Positions 54,827 to 63,221 of a stretch of DNA of 64,000 nt are shown piece by piece. The stretch covers positions 62,001 to 126,000 of the forward strand of contig NZ_JAGYPM010000002.1 in NCBI RefSeq assembly GCF_018343665.1, written 5' to 3'. Below the pieces are notes generated by a model that did not search any database, had not been told where the DNA came from, and saw only the letters and a list, made by a program, of their open reading frames with translations. The translations under genes and the position numbers were made by a program. Numbering within the stretch: position 1 is the stretch's first letter; every line of letters starts with the position of its first letter. This DNA is from Cytobacillus citreus (lineage in GTDB: Bacteria > Bacillota > Bacilli > Bacillales > Cytobacillaceae).

Positions 54827-55236
54827 AAAATCGTACTCATTAACTTATTCACATCTATTAATACTTTCGCTATATCTGTTAGTTTTTCTTGTGATAATTT
54901 TAAAAATAATTCTTGGACCTTAACTTCACCACTATTCGTTAAGACCATTTTCACTACTCGTCGGTCTTCATTTTCTCTTACCCGTTGTACTAAATTCAAT
55001 TTTTCTAGTTTGTCGCACATCGATGTAACAGCTCCAGGGGTTACACTGAAAAAATCAGCAATTTCAGTTGCTTTCATTTCATCATTGAATTTCAGCTGGA
55101 GAAGAAGAATAAGCTGGCTTTGGGATAGCGACTCTCCTTCAGAGAGCAGATTTACAAACATCTTAGACTTCTGTTGTATTTCAAGCATTTCCCTCATAAT
55201 GATTTCAACATTGTGCATTTGACTATTCTTTGACAT
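54823..55236 (-). CDS. MarR-family transcriptional regulator
   Basis: 137 residues. Winged helix with MKATEIADFFSVTPGAVTSMCDKLEKLNLVQR and wing RVRENEDRRVVKMVLT. No Cys sensor pattern is evident. It lies upstream on the same strand as the bactofilin-like genes but is separated by its own terminator, and both promoters carry similar AT-rich dyads, indicating shared control by this protein. Confidence 0.88.
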   Translation of the reverse strand: MSKNSQMHNVEIIMREMLEIQQKSKMFVNLLSEGESLSQSQLILLLQLKFNDEMKATEIADFFSVTPGAVTSMCDKLEKLNLVQRVRENEDRRVVKMVLTNSGEVKVQELFLKLSQEKLTDIAKVLIDVNKLMSTIF

Positions 55237-55263
55237 ATGATCACAGCCTAATATAATATTTAC

Positions 55264-55293
55264 TAATTAAAATATATAGTAAGTATATAATTA
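55264..55293. promoter_or_regulatory. AT-rich dyad before the MarR-type gene
   Basis: TAATTA-AAA-TATATA faces TATATAATTA (55284-55293). It resembles half of the large palindrome at 54693, so it is a likely autoregulatory site. The rest of the gap to the DUF445 gene shows nothing of note. Confidence 0.5.
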
Positions 55294-55539
55294 ATCTTGG
55301 CCACTGCCAATCCCCAGGAGTAGCACGAATGAAATGCCATTACCCATTATTATTGTGCTTTCTAATATAGTGGTAAAGCAGAGGAGGCAGCCGATTGAAA
55401 TCTGTGGTTCAATTACATTAAATATTTATCACAGTAAGAGCAATGAACCGTATCATAAGAAAATGAGGTTTTTTATAAGTAAACGGCTATTAAAATGGTA
55501 AGATAAAAGAAATTCAATTTATATCCGAGGGAAAATACT

Positions 55540-56796
55540 ATGTCAAAACAACAAAAAAAATCAAAATATTTTGCAGGAATATCATTAGGAGTTATGGGGG
55601 CAGGATTTATCTTAACGATTCCTTTCCAAGAATTTTTTATTGGCCGATTATTGCAGGGAGGATTTGAGGCGGGTCTAGTAGGCGGACTGGCAGATTGGTT
55701 TGCTGTCACAGCTCTTTTTCGTCATCCACTAGGTATTCCGATTCCACATACGGCATTACTTCCAAAAAACCGTGATAGAATGACCAGGGCTCTTATTTCT
55801 ATTCTTGAAAATGATTGGCTGACAAAAGAAAGTATTCAGGAGAAAATCAAACAGTTTCATATTGCAGACAAATTAATACAGATTGCAGAGAAGGAATTAT
55901 ATTCGGATTCCTTTAAAAAGTGGATTAGTTCTATCCTTCATCAGGCGATCAGTCATATAAATGTAGAAAAAATAGCACCTTTAATTGAAAAGGAGCTAAA
56001 GGACTATATTCTTACTTTAGATGTGAAAAAATTCCTTCAATCACTCGTAGGCCAAGCATTAAACAGAAATTTGGATGAAAAAGCCTTGGACTATATTCTG
56101 GCTGAAACTGAAAAGTGGGTAGTGAAAGAAGAAACAAAAATGAAAATAGGCGTAATGGCGAAACAATTACTTGATAATACGGAAGCGGATGGCTTTTTAA
56201 AGTTAGCCCTTAGTTCTTTTAGTAATTTTATTAATGAGGAAAAGCTTGGAAATATTATTCAACCATTTATTTTGAAAAGAATCATTCTCCTTCAAAAGGA
56301 CGATAATCCATATAGACAATTGATTCTTTCTCGAATTCATAATGAGTTAGAAAGTGTGTTAGATAGAAAAGAAGTAGTATCTGAAATAAATGAATGGAAG
56401 AATACATTCGTAAATGACTGGAGCCCAACTGATCAAATTACAGTGATGTTAAAGAATCTGCAGAATAAAATGATTCTACTAACCCAAAGTGAAGAATTTA
56501 TAGATCAATATGTGCTTACATTTATTAGAGGCCTCATAGATCGAATGAAAGATGCTCCTGAGAAAATCGATAGCATTGAAAATTGGATTCAAAAACAAAT
56601 TTTCAATATTATTGACAAAAACCATTCCAAAATAGGCATTCTTGTAAAAGAAAACCTTGATAAGCTGGATAACGAAACGCTTATCGATTTAATGGAAAAT
56701 AACATAGGTAAAGATTTACAATGGATCCGAGTGAATGGAGCTATTTGCGGTTTTTTAATAGGAATTATCTTAACGATTTTTAAGGCTGTTATATAA
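55540..56796 (+). CDS. DUF445 membrane protein (YheB-like)
   Basis: 418 residues. N-terminal membrane segment(s) with GGFEAGLVGGLADWFAVTALFRHPLGIPIPHTALLPKNRDRM, the hallmark of DUF445, a long helical soluble region, and a C-terminal membrane helix (ICGFLIGIILTIFKAVI). Family function is unknown. CGAGGG before ATG. Stands alone. Confidence 0.88.
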   Translation: MSKQQKKSKYFAGISLGVMGAGFILTIPFQEFFIGRLLQGGFEAGLVGGLADWFAVTALFRHPLGIPIPHTALLPKNRDRMTRALISILENDWLTKESIQEKIKQFHIADKLIQIAEKELYSDSFKKWISSILHQAISHINVEKIAPLIEKELKDYILTLDVKKFLQSLVGQALNRNLDEKALDYILAETEKWVVKEETKMKIGVMAKQLLDNTEADGFLKLALSSFSNFINEEKLGNIIQPFILKRIILLQKDDNPYRQLILSRIHNELESVLDRKEVVSEINEWKNTFVNDWSPTDQITVMLKNLQNKMILLTQSEEFIDQYVLTFIRGLIDRMKDAPEKIDSIENWIQKQIFNIIDKNHSKIGILVKENLDKLDNETLIDLMENNIGKDLQWIRVNGAICGFLIGIILTIFKAVI

Positions 56797-56907
56797 GTAA
56801 ATTTTGTGAAATGGCTGAAGACGACCAAAATATTAGCGTCGATGACATATCCAAAACTAAACTTAGATGTATTGTGGTGAACATTACCACAAATAGCTGC
56901 TAAAATT

Positions 56908-56939
56908 TGAGCCTCTCTTTTGGTATAAAGAGAGGCTCA
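56908..56939 (+). terminator. Hairpin downstream of the DUF445 gene
   Basis: TGAGCCTCTCTTT pairs with AAAGAGAGGCTCA around a 6-nt loop; ATTTAAC follows, so the T-run is short. Confidence 0.65.
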
Positions 56940-56987
56940 TTTAACTATATAAGAAATTGTAAATAAAGGATGATCCTCGTTTGAATT

Positions 56988-57189
56988 CTACCTTTTCTTT
57001 TCCCTTGATAAAAAGTAGTGTTCGATTCCATCTAAAATCCGTTCAAGTCCAAAATCGAAGTCATCACCTATTGTGTTCTCTCCTTCATTTTCCTCGGTAT
57101 AAGCTCCTGACATTAAAACGGGGTAAAGGTCTGGGTAACGTTCCTTTGTAACCAGCTTTTTTAGAGCTGCGCTGTAAAAATATGGATTG
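56988..57189 (-). pseudogene. C-terminal remnant of a TetR-family regulator
   Basis: The minus-strand frame reads PYFYSAALKKLVTKERYPDLYPVL...DDFDFGLERILDGIEHYF to a stop, matching the C-terminal ligand domain of a common TetR/AcrR group. The DNA-binding half is missing, with no start or ribosome site. The flanking gap of about 590 bp otherwise holds a terminator and the Pho boxes. Confidence 0.7.
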
Positions 57190-57307
57190 ATAAGACACTA
57201 AAATAGCAGAGTGCTGAAATAAATTATCACATTCTACTCTTTTTTTTGTGTTTTCTAATAAGCACCTGTAAACATGTAATATTTAGATCTAATAATAAAA
57301 TAAATCA

Positions 57308-57334
57308 TTACAAAAAATTAATATTAAATTAATA
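57308..57334 (+). promoter_or_regulatory. Candidate PhoP boxes
   Basis: TTACAA (57308), TTAATA (57318) and TTAATA (57329) recur at 10-11 bp, as in PhoP-binding direct repeats (TT[ACT]ACA type). They precede a phosphatase gene. The AT-rich background makes this tentative. Confidence 0.4.
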
Positions 57335-57388
57335 TTTATTAGGTTTAATTGAATAGGAAACTATAAATCTACTAGGAGGATTTATGAG

Positions 57389-59797
57389 ATGATTAATAAT
57401 AAAATTATGAAAAAAGGAGCTGCTTTAGCACTTGCTTTAGCTGTTACAGTTCCAGCATTATCACCTGCAGCAGCGGCTGCTCAAAAAGATATTAAGATAG
57501 AATCTGTTAGATTTAATGGAATGAAAGCACCAGCTACTATTGATGAAATGGTACAAACGTATACAACTGCAACAGTTGATGTGAAATATAGCAATGGAAA
57601 AGTAAAAACATTTCCGTTGTCTTACAACTACCTATTTAAATCGGAAGATAAGGTTGCAACAGCTAAAGGTGGAAAAATCCCTGCAGGAACTCCAATTGAT
57701 GTAAACGGAAATCCAATTAAGGATCCTAGCAGCACAGACGGAAAATACTTTGTCTCCGATGCTCCGGATTCAAACAGCTTAATGATGCCTATTGACGGCA
57801 AGCTTTATTTGGTTACACATTATGAATATCAAACAATTGATGCTGCTGGTAAATCAGCATACGGTTTAGTTCCAGCATCTATGTCTTTAACTGAGTTGAA
57901 GCAGGACAAAAAAACAGGTGAACTTAAACCTATAAAAGTAGAAAAAATTGATTTTTCAGCGGTGAATGGACTTTGGATCCCATGTAACGGATCTTTATCT
58001 CCATGGAATACACATTTAGGTTCTGAAGAGTACGAACCAGATGCCCGTCTTTACTTAGACCCAACTTCGAAAGTAAGAAGTCAAGTTGAAACATTCTCTG
58101 AATTCTATTTTGGTGATAAAGCAAAGGCTAATCCTTATTTCTATGGCTTCACTCCTGAAATTGCAGTAGAGAAGAATGGTAAAACATCAGTTGTAAAACA
58201 TTACAGTACAGGACGTTTCTCTCATGAGTTAGCTAAAGTAATGCCTGATAACAAGACTGTATTTTACGGTGATGATGGTGGTAATACAGGATTGTTTATG
58301 TATGTAGCTGACAAAGAAAAAGATTTATCATCAGGTACATTATATGCAGCTAAATTTAATCAAACAGGTACTGAAAACGGTGGTTCAGGAGACTTACAAT
58401 GGATTAATTTAGGACATGCAACGGATAAAGAAGTGAAAGATATTATTGACAGCGGCATTACATTCAATGATATTTTTGAAACTTCAGATGCTCCTAAAGA
58501 AGGTTTTACAGCTATTAAAACATACTCAAATGAAGGAAAAGTAGAGTACCTAAAACTTAAACCTGGTAAAGAAAAAGCAGCAGCCTTCCTTGAAACACGC
58601 CGTTACGCAGCGATGCTTGGTGCAACTACTGAATTTAACAAAATGGAAGGTGTAGCACTAAACGAAAAGGATAAAAAAGTATATATTGCTATTTCTGATC
58701 AAAGTAAGGGCATGGAAAAAGATTCAACAGGAAAAGATCCAGCAGACCATATTCAATTACCAAAAATTAAAGCTGGTGTAACCTATCAATTAGATTTACA
58801 AGGTGGTCAAAAGGATAGCGAAGGAAAGGCTATAAATAGCTCTTATGTAGCACCTTCAATGTCTGGATTGGTAGTAGGAGAAGACCTCCCTGCTGCTGAT
58901 GCATATGGAAACACGGCGAATGTAGAAAAAGTAGCTAATCCAGATAACTTAAGTTACTCTGAAGCAACGAGAACACTCTTTATTGGTGAAGATAGTGGTG
59001 CTCACACAAATAACTACGTTTGGGCTTATAATGTTGATACGAAAGAATTAGATCGTATTTTATCTGTTCCAGCAGGAGCGGAAGCAACTGGATTATTTGC
59101 TGCTGATGACCGCAATGGTTTCTCATACATTTTCAGTAATTTCCAACATCCTGGTGATGAAGTAGATGGTAAGTCAATTACAGCTGTTAATAAAGATGAA
59201 TTACTTAAAGCTGTTGACGAACAAATTGGTATTAATAAAACAGGTGGTATTGGTTATATCTCTGGTCTACCTTCTTTTACAAAAATGCCAGATTTCACTG
59301 CACCAGGTGTTCCAGGAATAAACAATGTGACTGACTCTGCAACATCAATCAGTGGTAAAGCAGAAGCTAATTCAGTAGTGAAATTGTATATAAATGAAAA
59401 ATACAGCCAGCAGACAAAAGCTGATAAAAATGGAAACTATAAGTTTAATATATCTAAGCTAAGTGCAGGCACAAAAATTAAGGTAACTGCTACTGATGAA
59501 GCTGGTAATGAAAGTGCTGCAAGCACTACTACAGTGATTGATAAAACAGCCCCTAATGCTCCTAAAGTAGATAAAGTAACAGCAAAATCTAAATCAGTTA
59601 CTGGTACAACTGAAAAAGATGCTACTGTACAAGTTTATAATGGAAAAACATTATTAGGGGAAGCAAAAGCAAATTCAAAAGGAAAATTCACAGTGAAAAT
59701 TAAAGCCCAAAAAGCAGGCACAAGCCTAAACGTTGTGGCTAAAGACAAAGCTGGAAACAAAAGTGAATCAACAGTAACAAAGGTTGCTTCTAAATAA
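57389..59797 (+). CDS. PhoX-type alkaline phosphatase with C-terminal Ig-like domains
   Basis: Secreted calcium/iron-dependent phosphatase family (DUF839). Signal peptide about 1-31 (ALALALAVTVPALSPAAAAA). The catalytic beta-propeller runs to about 635, with PCNGSLSPWNTHLGSEEYEPD (active-site Cys and Glu), GRFSHELAKV and KMEGVALNE. Two bacterial Ig-like repeats follow (about 645-725 and 728-802; GKAEANSVVKLYI and GTTEKDATVQVYN), suited to wall association. 802 residues. AGGAGG 9 nt before ATG. Confidence 0.88.
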   Translation: MINNKIMKKGAALALALAVTVPALSPAAAAAQKDIKIESVRFNGMKAPATIDEMVQTYTTATVDVKYSNGKVKTFPLSYNYLFKSEDKVATAKGGKIPAGTPIDVNGNPIKDPSSTDGKYFVSDAPDSNSLMMPIDGKLYLVTHYEYQTIDAAGKSAYGLVPASMSLTELKQDKKTGELKPIKVEKIDFSAVNGLWIPCNGSLSPWNTHLGSEEYEPDARLYLDPTSKVRSQVETFSEFYFGDKAKANPYFYGFTPEIAVEKNGKTSVVKHYSTGRFSHELAKVMPDNKTVFYGDDGGNTGLFMYVADKEKDLSSGTLYAAKFNQTGTENGGSGDLQWINLGHATDKEVKDIIDSGITFNDIFETSDAPKEGFTAIKTYSNEGKVEYLKLKPGKEKAAAFLETRRYAAMLGATTEFNKMEGVALNEKDKKVYIAISDQSKGMEKDSTGKDPADHIQLPKIKAGVTYQLDLQGGQKDSEGKAINSSYVAPSMSGLVVGEDLPAADAYGNTANVEKVANPDNLSYSEATRTLFIGEDSGAHTNNYVWAYNVDTKELDRILSVPAGAEATGLFAADDRNGFSYIFSNFQHPGDEVDGKSITAVNKDELLKAVDEQIGINKTGGIGYISGLPSFTKMPDFTAPGVPGINNVTDSATSISGKAEANSVVKLYINEKYSQQTKADKNGNYKFNISKLSAGTKIKVTATDEAGNESAASTTTVIDKTAPNAPKVDKVTAKSKSVTGTTEKDATVQVYNGKTLLGEAKANSKGKFTVKIKAQKAGTSLNVVAKDKAGNKSESTVTKVASK

Positions 59798-59832
59798 TAA
59801 ACAAGTTCATTTATTAGACCTATAAAAATGAA

Positions 59833-59880
59833 AAGGGCTGTCATAAAAGTGATAAAAAAATGACTTTTGTGACAGCCTTC
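59833..59880 (+). terminator. Terminator of the phosphatase gene
   Basis: AAGGGCTGTCATAAAAGT pairs with ACTTTTGTGACAGCCTT with small irregularities; a T-rich tail follows. Confidence 0.7.
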
Positions 59881-59965
59881 ATTCGTTTTAATTTGACTCT
59901 ACTATTTGTTGGGGTTAAGACAATTGGATAAGAATGTTATCATTTAGTCACCATCCTAAATTGAT

Positions 59966-60001
59966 GGTTCCCCTTATTACAAATAAGGGGAACCGTTTTT
60001 C
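59966..60001 (+). terminator. Strong second terminator
   Basis: GGTTCCCCTTAT pairs exactly with ATAAGGGGAACC across 5 nt; G then TTTTT follows. Confidence 0.8.
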
Positions 60002-60028
60002 CTTTAATACTTTCATTTTTTCTATTCG

Positions 60029-60658
60029 TTAAAAATGATAACCGTATAAAAATACATTAAGTTTATCTTGTTTTGAATCAAAATAAATTTCTTTTTCTTT
60101 CATACGTTCAAAGTTTTGACTGTCGTAAAATCCATAGTTACATTTATCATCTGTATATAGATATAAAGATTCCACATCCGTACTTTTCATATAATTAAAC
60201 AAATGATGAATTAGAGACTTTCCAACCCCAAGACCTCTAGATTCCTCTGATACAATAAATAATTGTATACAACCTTGAAAATCATCTTTTTTTCCTTGTA
60301 TAAGTTCTTCATATGTGTCTTGAACCTTTGAAAATTCTTTCATAAATTTTTTATTTTCTTTATTAGACATGCTTACTTTCAGCATGGTATAGGCAAGACT
60401 TAAAATATTATGAGCTTTCTTTAAACGATTTTTGTCATTTTTTGAATCCCCCAAAATAACACCAATAATCTTATTGTTTTTTACTGCTACTTTGCTAAAT
60501 GTACTTTCTAAAATACAGCCTTGTAGATAGATGTTTAATAGTGAATCTAAAAAATTCCTATCCTTAATAAATTTATTGAAGCCAAATGCTTCACCAATTA
60601 ATTCTTTAATGGAGTCATAATCTTCTTTATCTAGACTTCTGTATATTACTTTATCCAT
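60029..60658 (-). CDS. GNAT-family N-acetyltransferase
   Basis: About 209 residues with the acetyl-CoA pyrophosphate-binding loop in SEESRGLGVGKSLI and the NYGFYDSQNFERM tail motif. ATG 60658 follows AAAGGGA. Divergent from a MerR-type regulator, whose typical distorted promoter (19-bp spacer) reads toward this gene, so it is probably induced by a small effector, perhaps a toxic compound it acetylates. Confidence 0.85.
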   Translation of the reverse strand: MDKVIYRSLDKEDYDSIKELIGEAFGFNKFIKDRNFLDSLLNIYLQGCILESTFSKVAVKNNKIIGVILGDSKNDKNRLKKAHNILSLAYTMLKVSMSNKENKKFMKEFSKVQDTYEELIQGKKDDFQGCIQLFIVSEESRGLGVGKSLIHHLFNYMKSTDVESLYLYTDDKCNYGFYDSQNFERMKEKEIYFDSKQDKLNVFLYGYHF

Positions 60659-60713
60659 ATTTATCAAATCCCTTTGATATAATTTGGTATTTTAATGTAA
60701 ATACCTTATTATG

Positions 60714-60744
60714 ATCATAAAGTCTCCTCTAAAAGGAGAGTCAA
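60714..60744 (-). promoter_or_regulatory. MerR-type promoter/operator with 19-bp spacer
   Basis: On the minus strand: TTGACT (60739-60744), 19 nt containing the dyad CTCCTTTTAGAGGAG, then TATGAT (60714-60719). The over-long spacer with a dyad between -35 and -10 is the hallmark of MerR-activated promoters. Confidence 0.75.
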
Positions 60745-60780
60745 TGATCATGTAAGTAATAAATAAAGGAAGTGATTAGA

Positions 60781-61581
60781 GTGAAAAAGTTATTTTCTAT
60801 TGGGGAAGTTGCTAAGATAAAAGACATTACAATAAAGGCGTTAAGATATTACCACCAAATGGGTATTCTTATTCCTAGATATATTGATGAGAAAACAGGT
60901 TATAGATTTTATTCTATAGATCAGTTTATTTATATAGATATTATAAAAAGTTGTAGAGAGTTAAGAACTAGTATAAGTGAACTTCAAGAGATATTTAAGG
61001 ACTGTGATACTGATAAATTACTTAAATTTTTACAATTAAAAAGAGATGAAGCAGAAGAAAACATAAATAAAATGCAAGAAGTAATTAAAAATATTGATAC
61101 CTTAAATATGCAGGTAGAGAATTCTAAGGATCTATTAAATAATGATGAAATATCTATCAAATTCTTTGAAGAGCGTTACATAATTGTAGCACCATGTAAA
61201 GAAGTGGGAGGTTTAAAGGAGTTACTTTACTATTCGGATTTAGAGAAAATCATTCAAGATAGAGAAGAAAAAATGTCAATGGATAGAGGAATCATATATA
61301 ACTTAAATTCAGAGGGCAATGTAGAACCGAAATATGTTTTTAGTCAATTTCAAGGAAATGCTAATATTGAAATTGAAGAAAATGTAAAAATATTACCAAA
61401 GGGACAGTATTTAACTTTAGCCTATAGTAAAGAGAATGAGGAGGAACGTAGAAGAGAAATGGTTAAATATATAAAAGAAAATAATTTGAGAATTAACAGT
61501 TTGATTGAAGTGGAGTTATTTGCTGATTTCTTTAATACAGAATCCTATAGTTGTCAAATTCAAATGCTTATCCCGCATTAA
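60781..61581 (+). CDS. MerR-family regulator with GyrI-like effector domain
   Basis: N-terminal HTH FSIGEVAKIKDITIKALRYYHQMGIL and YRFYSIDQFIYIDII, coiled-coil dimer helix (about 75-120), then a BmrR/GyrI-like domain with KILPKGQYLTLAYS. GTG at 60781 follows the strong AAGGAAGTGATT; an earlier GTG sits inside it. The last residues (LIPH) and TAA are encoded by the first bases of a repeat C element, suggesting that insertion trimmed the natural end. Likely activates the divergent GNAT gene. Confidence 0.85.
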   Translation: MKKLFSIGEVAKIKDITIKALRYYHQMGILIPRYIDEKTGYRFYSIDQFIYIDIIKSCRELRTSISELQEIFKDCDTDKLLKFLQLKRDEAEENINKMQEVIKNIDTLNMQVENSKDLLNNDEISIKFFEERYIIVAPCKEVGGLKELLYYSDLEKIIQDREEKMSMDRGIIYNLNSEGNVEPKYVFSQFQGNANIEIEENVKILPKGQYLTLAYSKENEEERRREMVKYIKENNLRINSLIEVELFADFFNTESYSCQIQMLIPH

Positions 61582-61796
61582 CGGGCAGTAAGACCCCCAC
61601 CTCAAGATTGAGAGAGAAGCGAGGAAGATAGGTGGGGGACAACTGCCCGTAAAAGCCCGTAAAATGAACACAGACTAATAGCGCCACATCGTGTGGCAAC
61701 GTCTGTGTGACCCACTTCCTGTGGGCCGCAACTAACCATCAGTGGGGGATGAAAAAAACCCCCACTGATGGAAGTTTCACCTTATCGGAAATAATG
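61568..61796 (+). repeat. Repeat family C, full-length structured element (about 229 bp)
   Basis: Left hairpin: ACGGGCAGT (61581) with ACTGCCCGT (61642), enclosing ACCCCCACCT/AGGTGGGGG. Core (about 61660-61735): CACAGAC...GTCTGTG enclosing GCCACATCGTGTGGC, then CCCACTTCCTGTGGG. Right hairpin: CCATCAGTGGGGG with CCCCCACTGATGG. Ends are hairpins rather than terminal inverted repeats, as in IS200/IS605-derived palindromic elements. No transposase. Confidence 0.8.
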
Positions 61797-61828
61797 AGTC
61801 AGTTGACTGTAATCTTCAATCCTAACAA

Positions 61829-61874
61829 AGATCCTATAGAACGAAGTCATTCATCGATCTATAGGATCTATTTT
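61829..61874. terminator. Terminator-like hairpin
   Basis: AGATCCTATAGA pairs exactly with TCTATAGGATCT (61858-61869), followed by ATTTTG. It lies between the convergent MerR and deacetylase genes. Confidence 0.6.
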
Positions 61875-61944
61875 GTTTCGGTAAAAGTATTTTAAATCGG
61901 ATTGATGTTTATTCGTATTTGTATCAGCAAAAGAACGATCCAAT

Positions 61945-63177
61945 TTACTGCAAACTGACAATTTTTAAATTCTGTTCTTGCAAGTGCTCAATGATTTTAG
62001 GTAAAGCATCAATCACAGCTTGAGATTCGTGCAAAAGGATGATGGAACCGGATGATTCCGTGTTATGAATATAATTAAATATTTTATCTGCATCACGAGA
62101 TTTCCAATCTTCCGTATCCCTATTCCAAAGTACTATTTTGTTTTGGTGATGATTGACTGCATCTTTTGTCTGGTCATTAAATGCTGCATAAGGTGGTCTG
62201 AAGAGGACTACTTTTTCATTCGTAATATCCTCTATTACTTTATTTCCTTGTATAAATTCATTTTCTTGTTTTTCATAGGAAAGGTCAGACATGATTAGAT
62301 GATTCATAGAATGGCTGCCAATCGAATATTTATTTGATTGAACATATCGAACGTCGTCAGGACGTTTTTTTGCATTCGTTCCTATAAAGAAAAAAGTACC
62401 GCCAACCTTGTATTTCTTTAAAATATCAACGATCTCCACTGTATATTTAGAAGGGCCATCATCGAAAGTAAGGGCCACATAGCCTTCTGGAAGGCTGTAT
62501 GCTATGGACTCATCCAGTTTTATATAAGGAGGACTAGATGGAGTGGATTCATCTTTTACTAATTTAGTAGCTGGCGTAACAACGTTATTACTATTTACTT
62601 CATTGACATCAACAGTTTTCGCTTCTGCAATTGGAATAGTGTTATTATTGATTTCAGGCTCATTTAAATTTGAGTGATTTGAATATCCAAACAGTATGGA
62701 AAAAATAACACAAATCATGACAACGCTCACCCATTTAAATGGAAGCTTGTATCCTTTTGAATTGACTGCTTTATTTTTCTCTTCAATCTTTTTTTCTTCA
62801 ATTGCTGATAGATTAGAAGATAAGTAAGGAAGTTTTTTAAAATCGTTAACACTTTGTGTGTTTTTAATAGAATCTAAGTTGTTTTTGTAATCTGCTGAAC
62901 AAGCAAAATAAATTCGCTCACTTTTTTCACGGTATGTCCTTGTCATATAACTTATGTATTGTTTTTTGTTTGTGTCTATTGTTGTATGTAACGATAATCT
63001 GTATTTGTGATTTTCATCAAATTCAGATATGGTTATTAAATTTTCAGCTGTATCACTGTCAATTTCCCAAAAAAGTTCATCTTCTTGTTCAAAGGATAAC
63101 TTTATGCGTAAATATGATTTTTCGTTACTCTTTTCAATTGCTACTAGTTCAAGTATTTTTCCGTGGTAGACTGACAT
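61945..63177 (-). CDS. Membrane-anchored polysaccharide deacetylase (NodB homology)
   Basis: 410 residues. Residues 1-145 form an unrecognised soluble cytoplasmic domain; a membrane helix at about 147-165; a linker; then an extracellular NodB domain (about 230-410) with TFDD (237-240), metal His pair in HSMNH (289-293), RPPYA (327-331), the RDTEDW motif and ILLHES. It removes acetyl groups from a wall or matrix polysaccharide. Cytoplasmic domain plus enzyme outside suggests signal-linked activity. The next gene upstream on this strand encodes a coiled-coil protein. Confidence 0.85.
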   Translation of the reverse strand: MSVYHGKILELVAIEKSNEKSYLRIKLSFEQEDELFWEIDSDTAENLITISEFDENHKYRLSLHTTIDTNKKQYISYMTRTYREKSERIYFACSADYKNNLDSIKNTQSVNDFKKLPYLSSNLSAIEEKKIEEKNKAVNSKGYKLPFKWVSVVMICVIFSILFGYSNHSNLNEPEINNNTIPIAEAKTVDVNEVNSNNVVTPATKLVKDESTPSSPPYIKLDESIAYSLPEGYVALTFDDGPSKYTVEIVDILKKYKVGGTFFFIGTNAKKRPDDVRYVQSNKYSIGSHSMNHLIMSDLSYEKQENEFIQGNKVIEDITNEKVVLFRPPYAAFNDQTKDAVNHHQNKIVLWNRDTEDWKSRDADKIFNYIHNTESSGSIILLHESQAVIDALPKIIEHLQEQNLKIVSLQ

Positions 63178-63221
63178 GGTTGCCCTCCCCTCTCTAGTTG
63201 TCTCGAACGAGCGGCTAGCTG

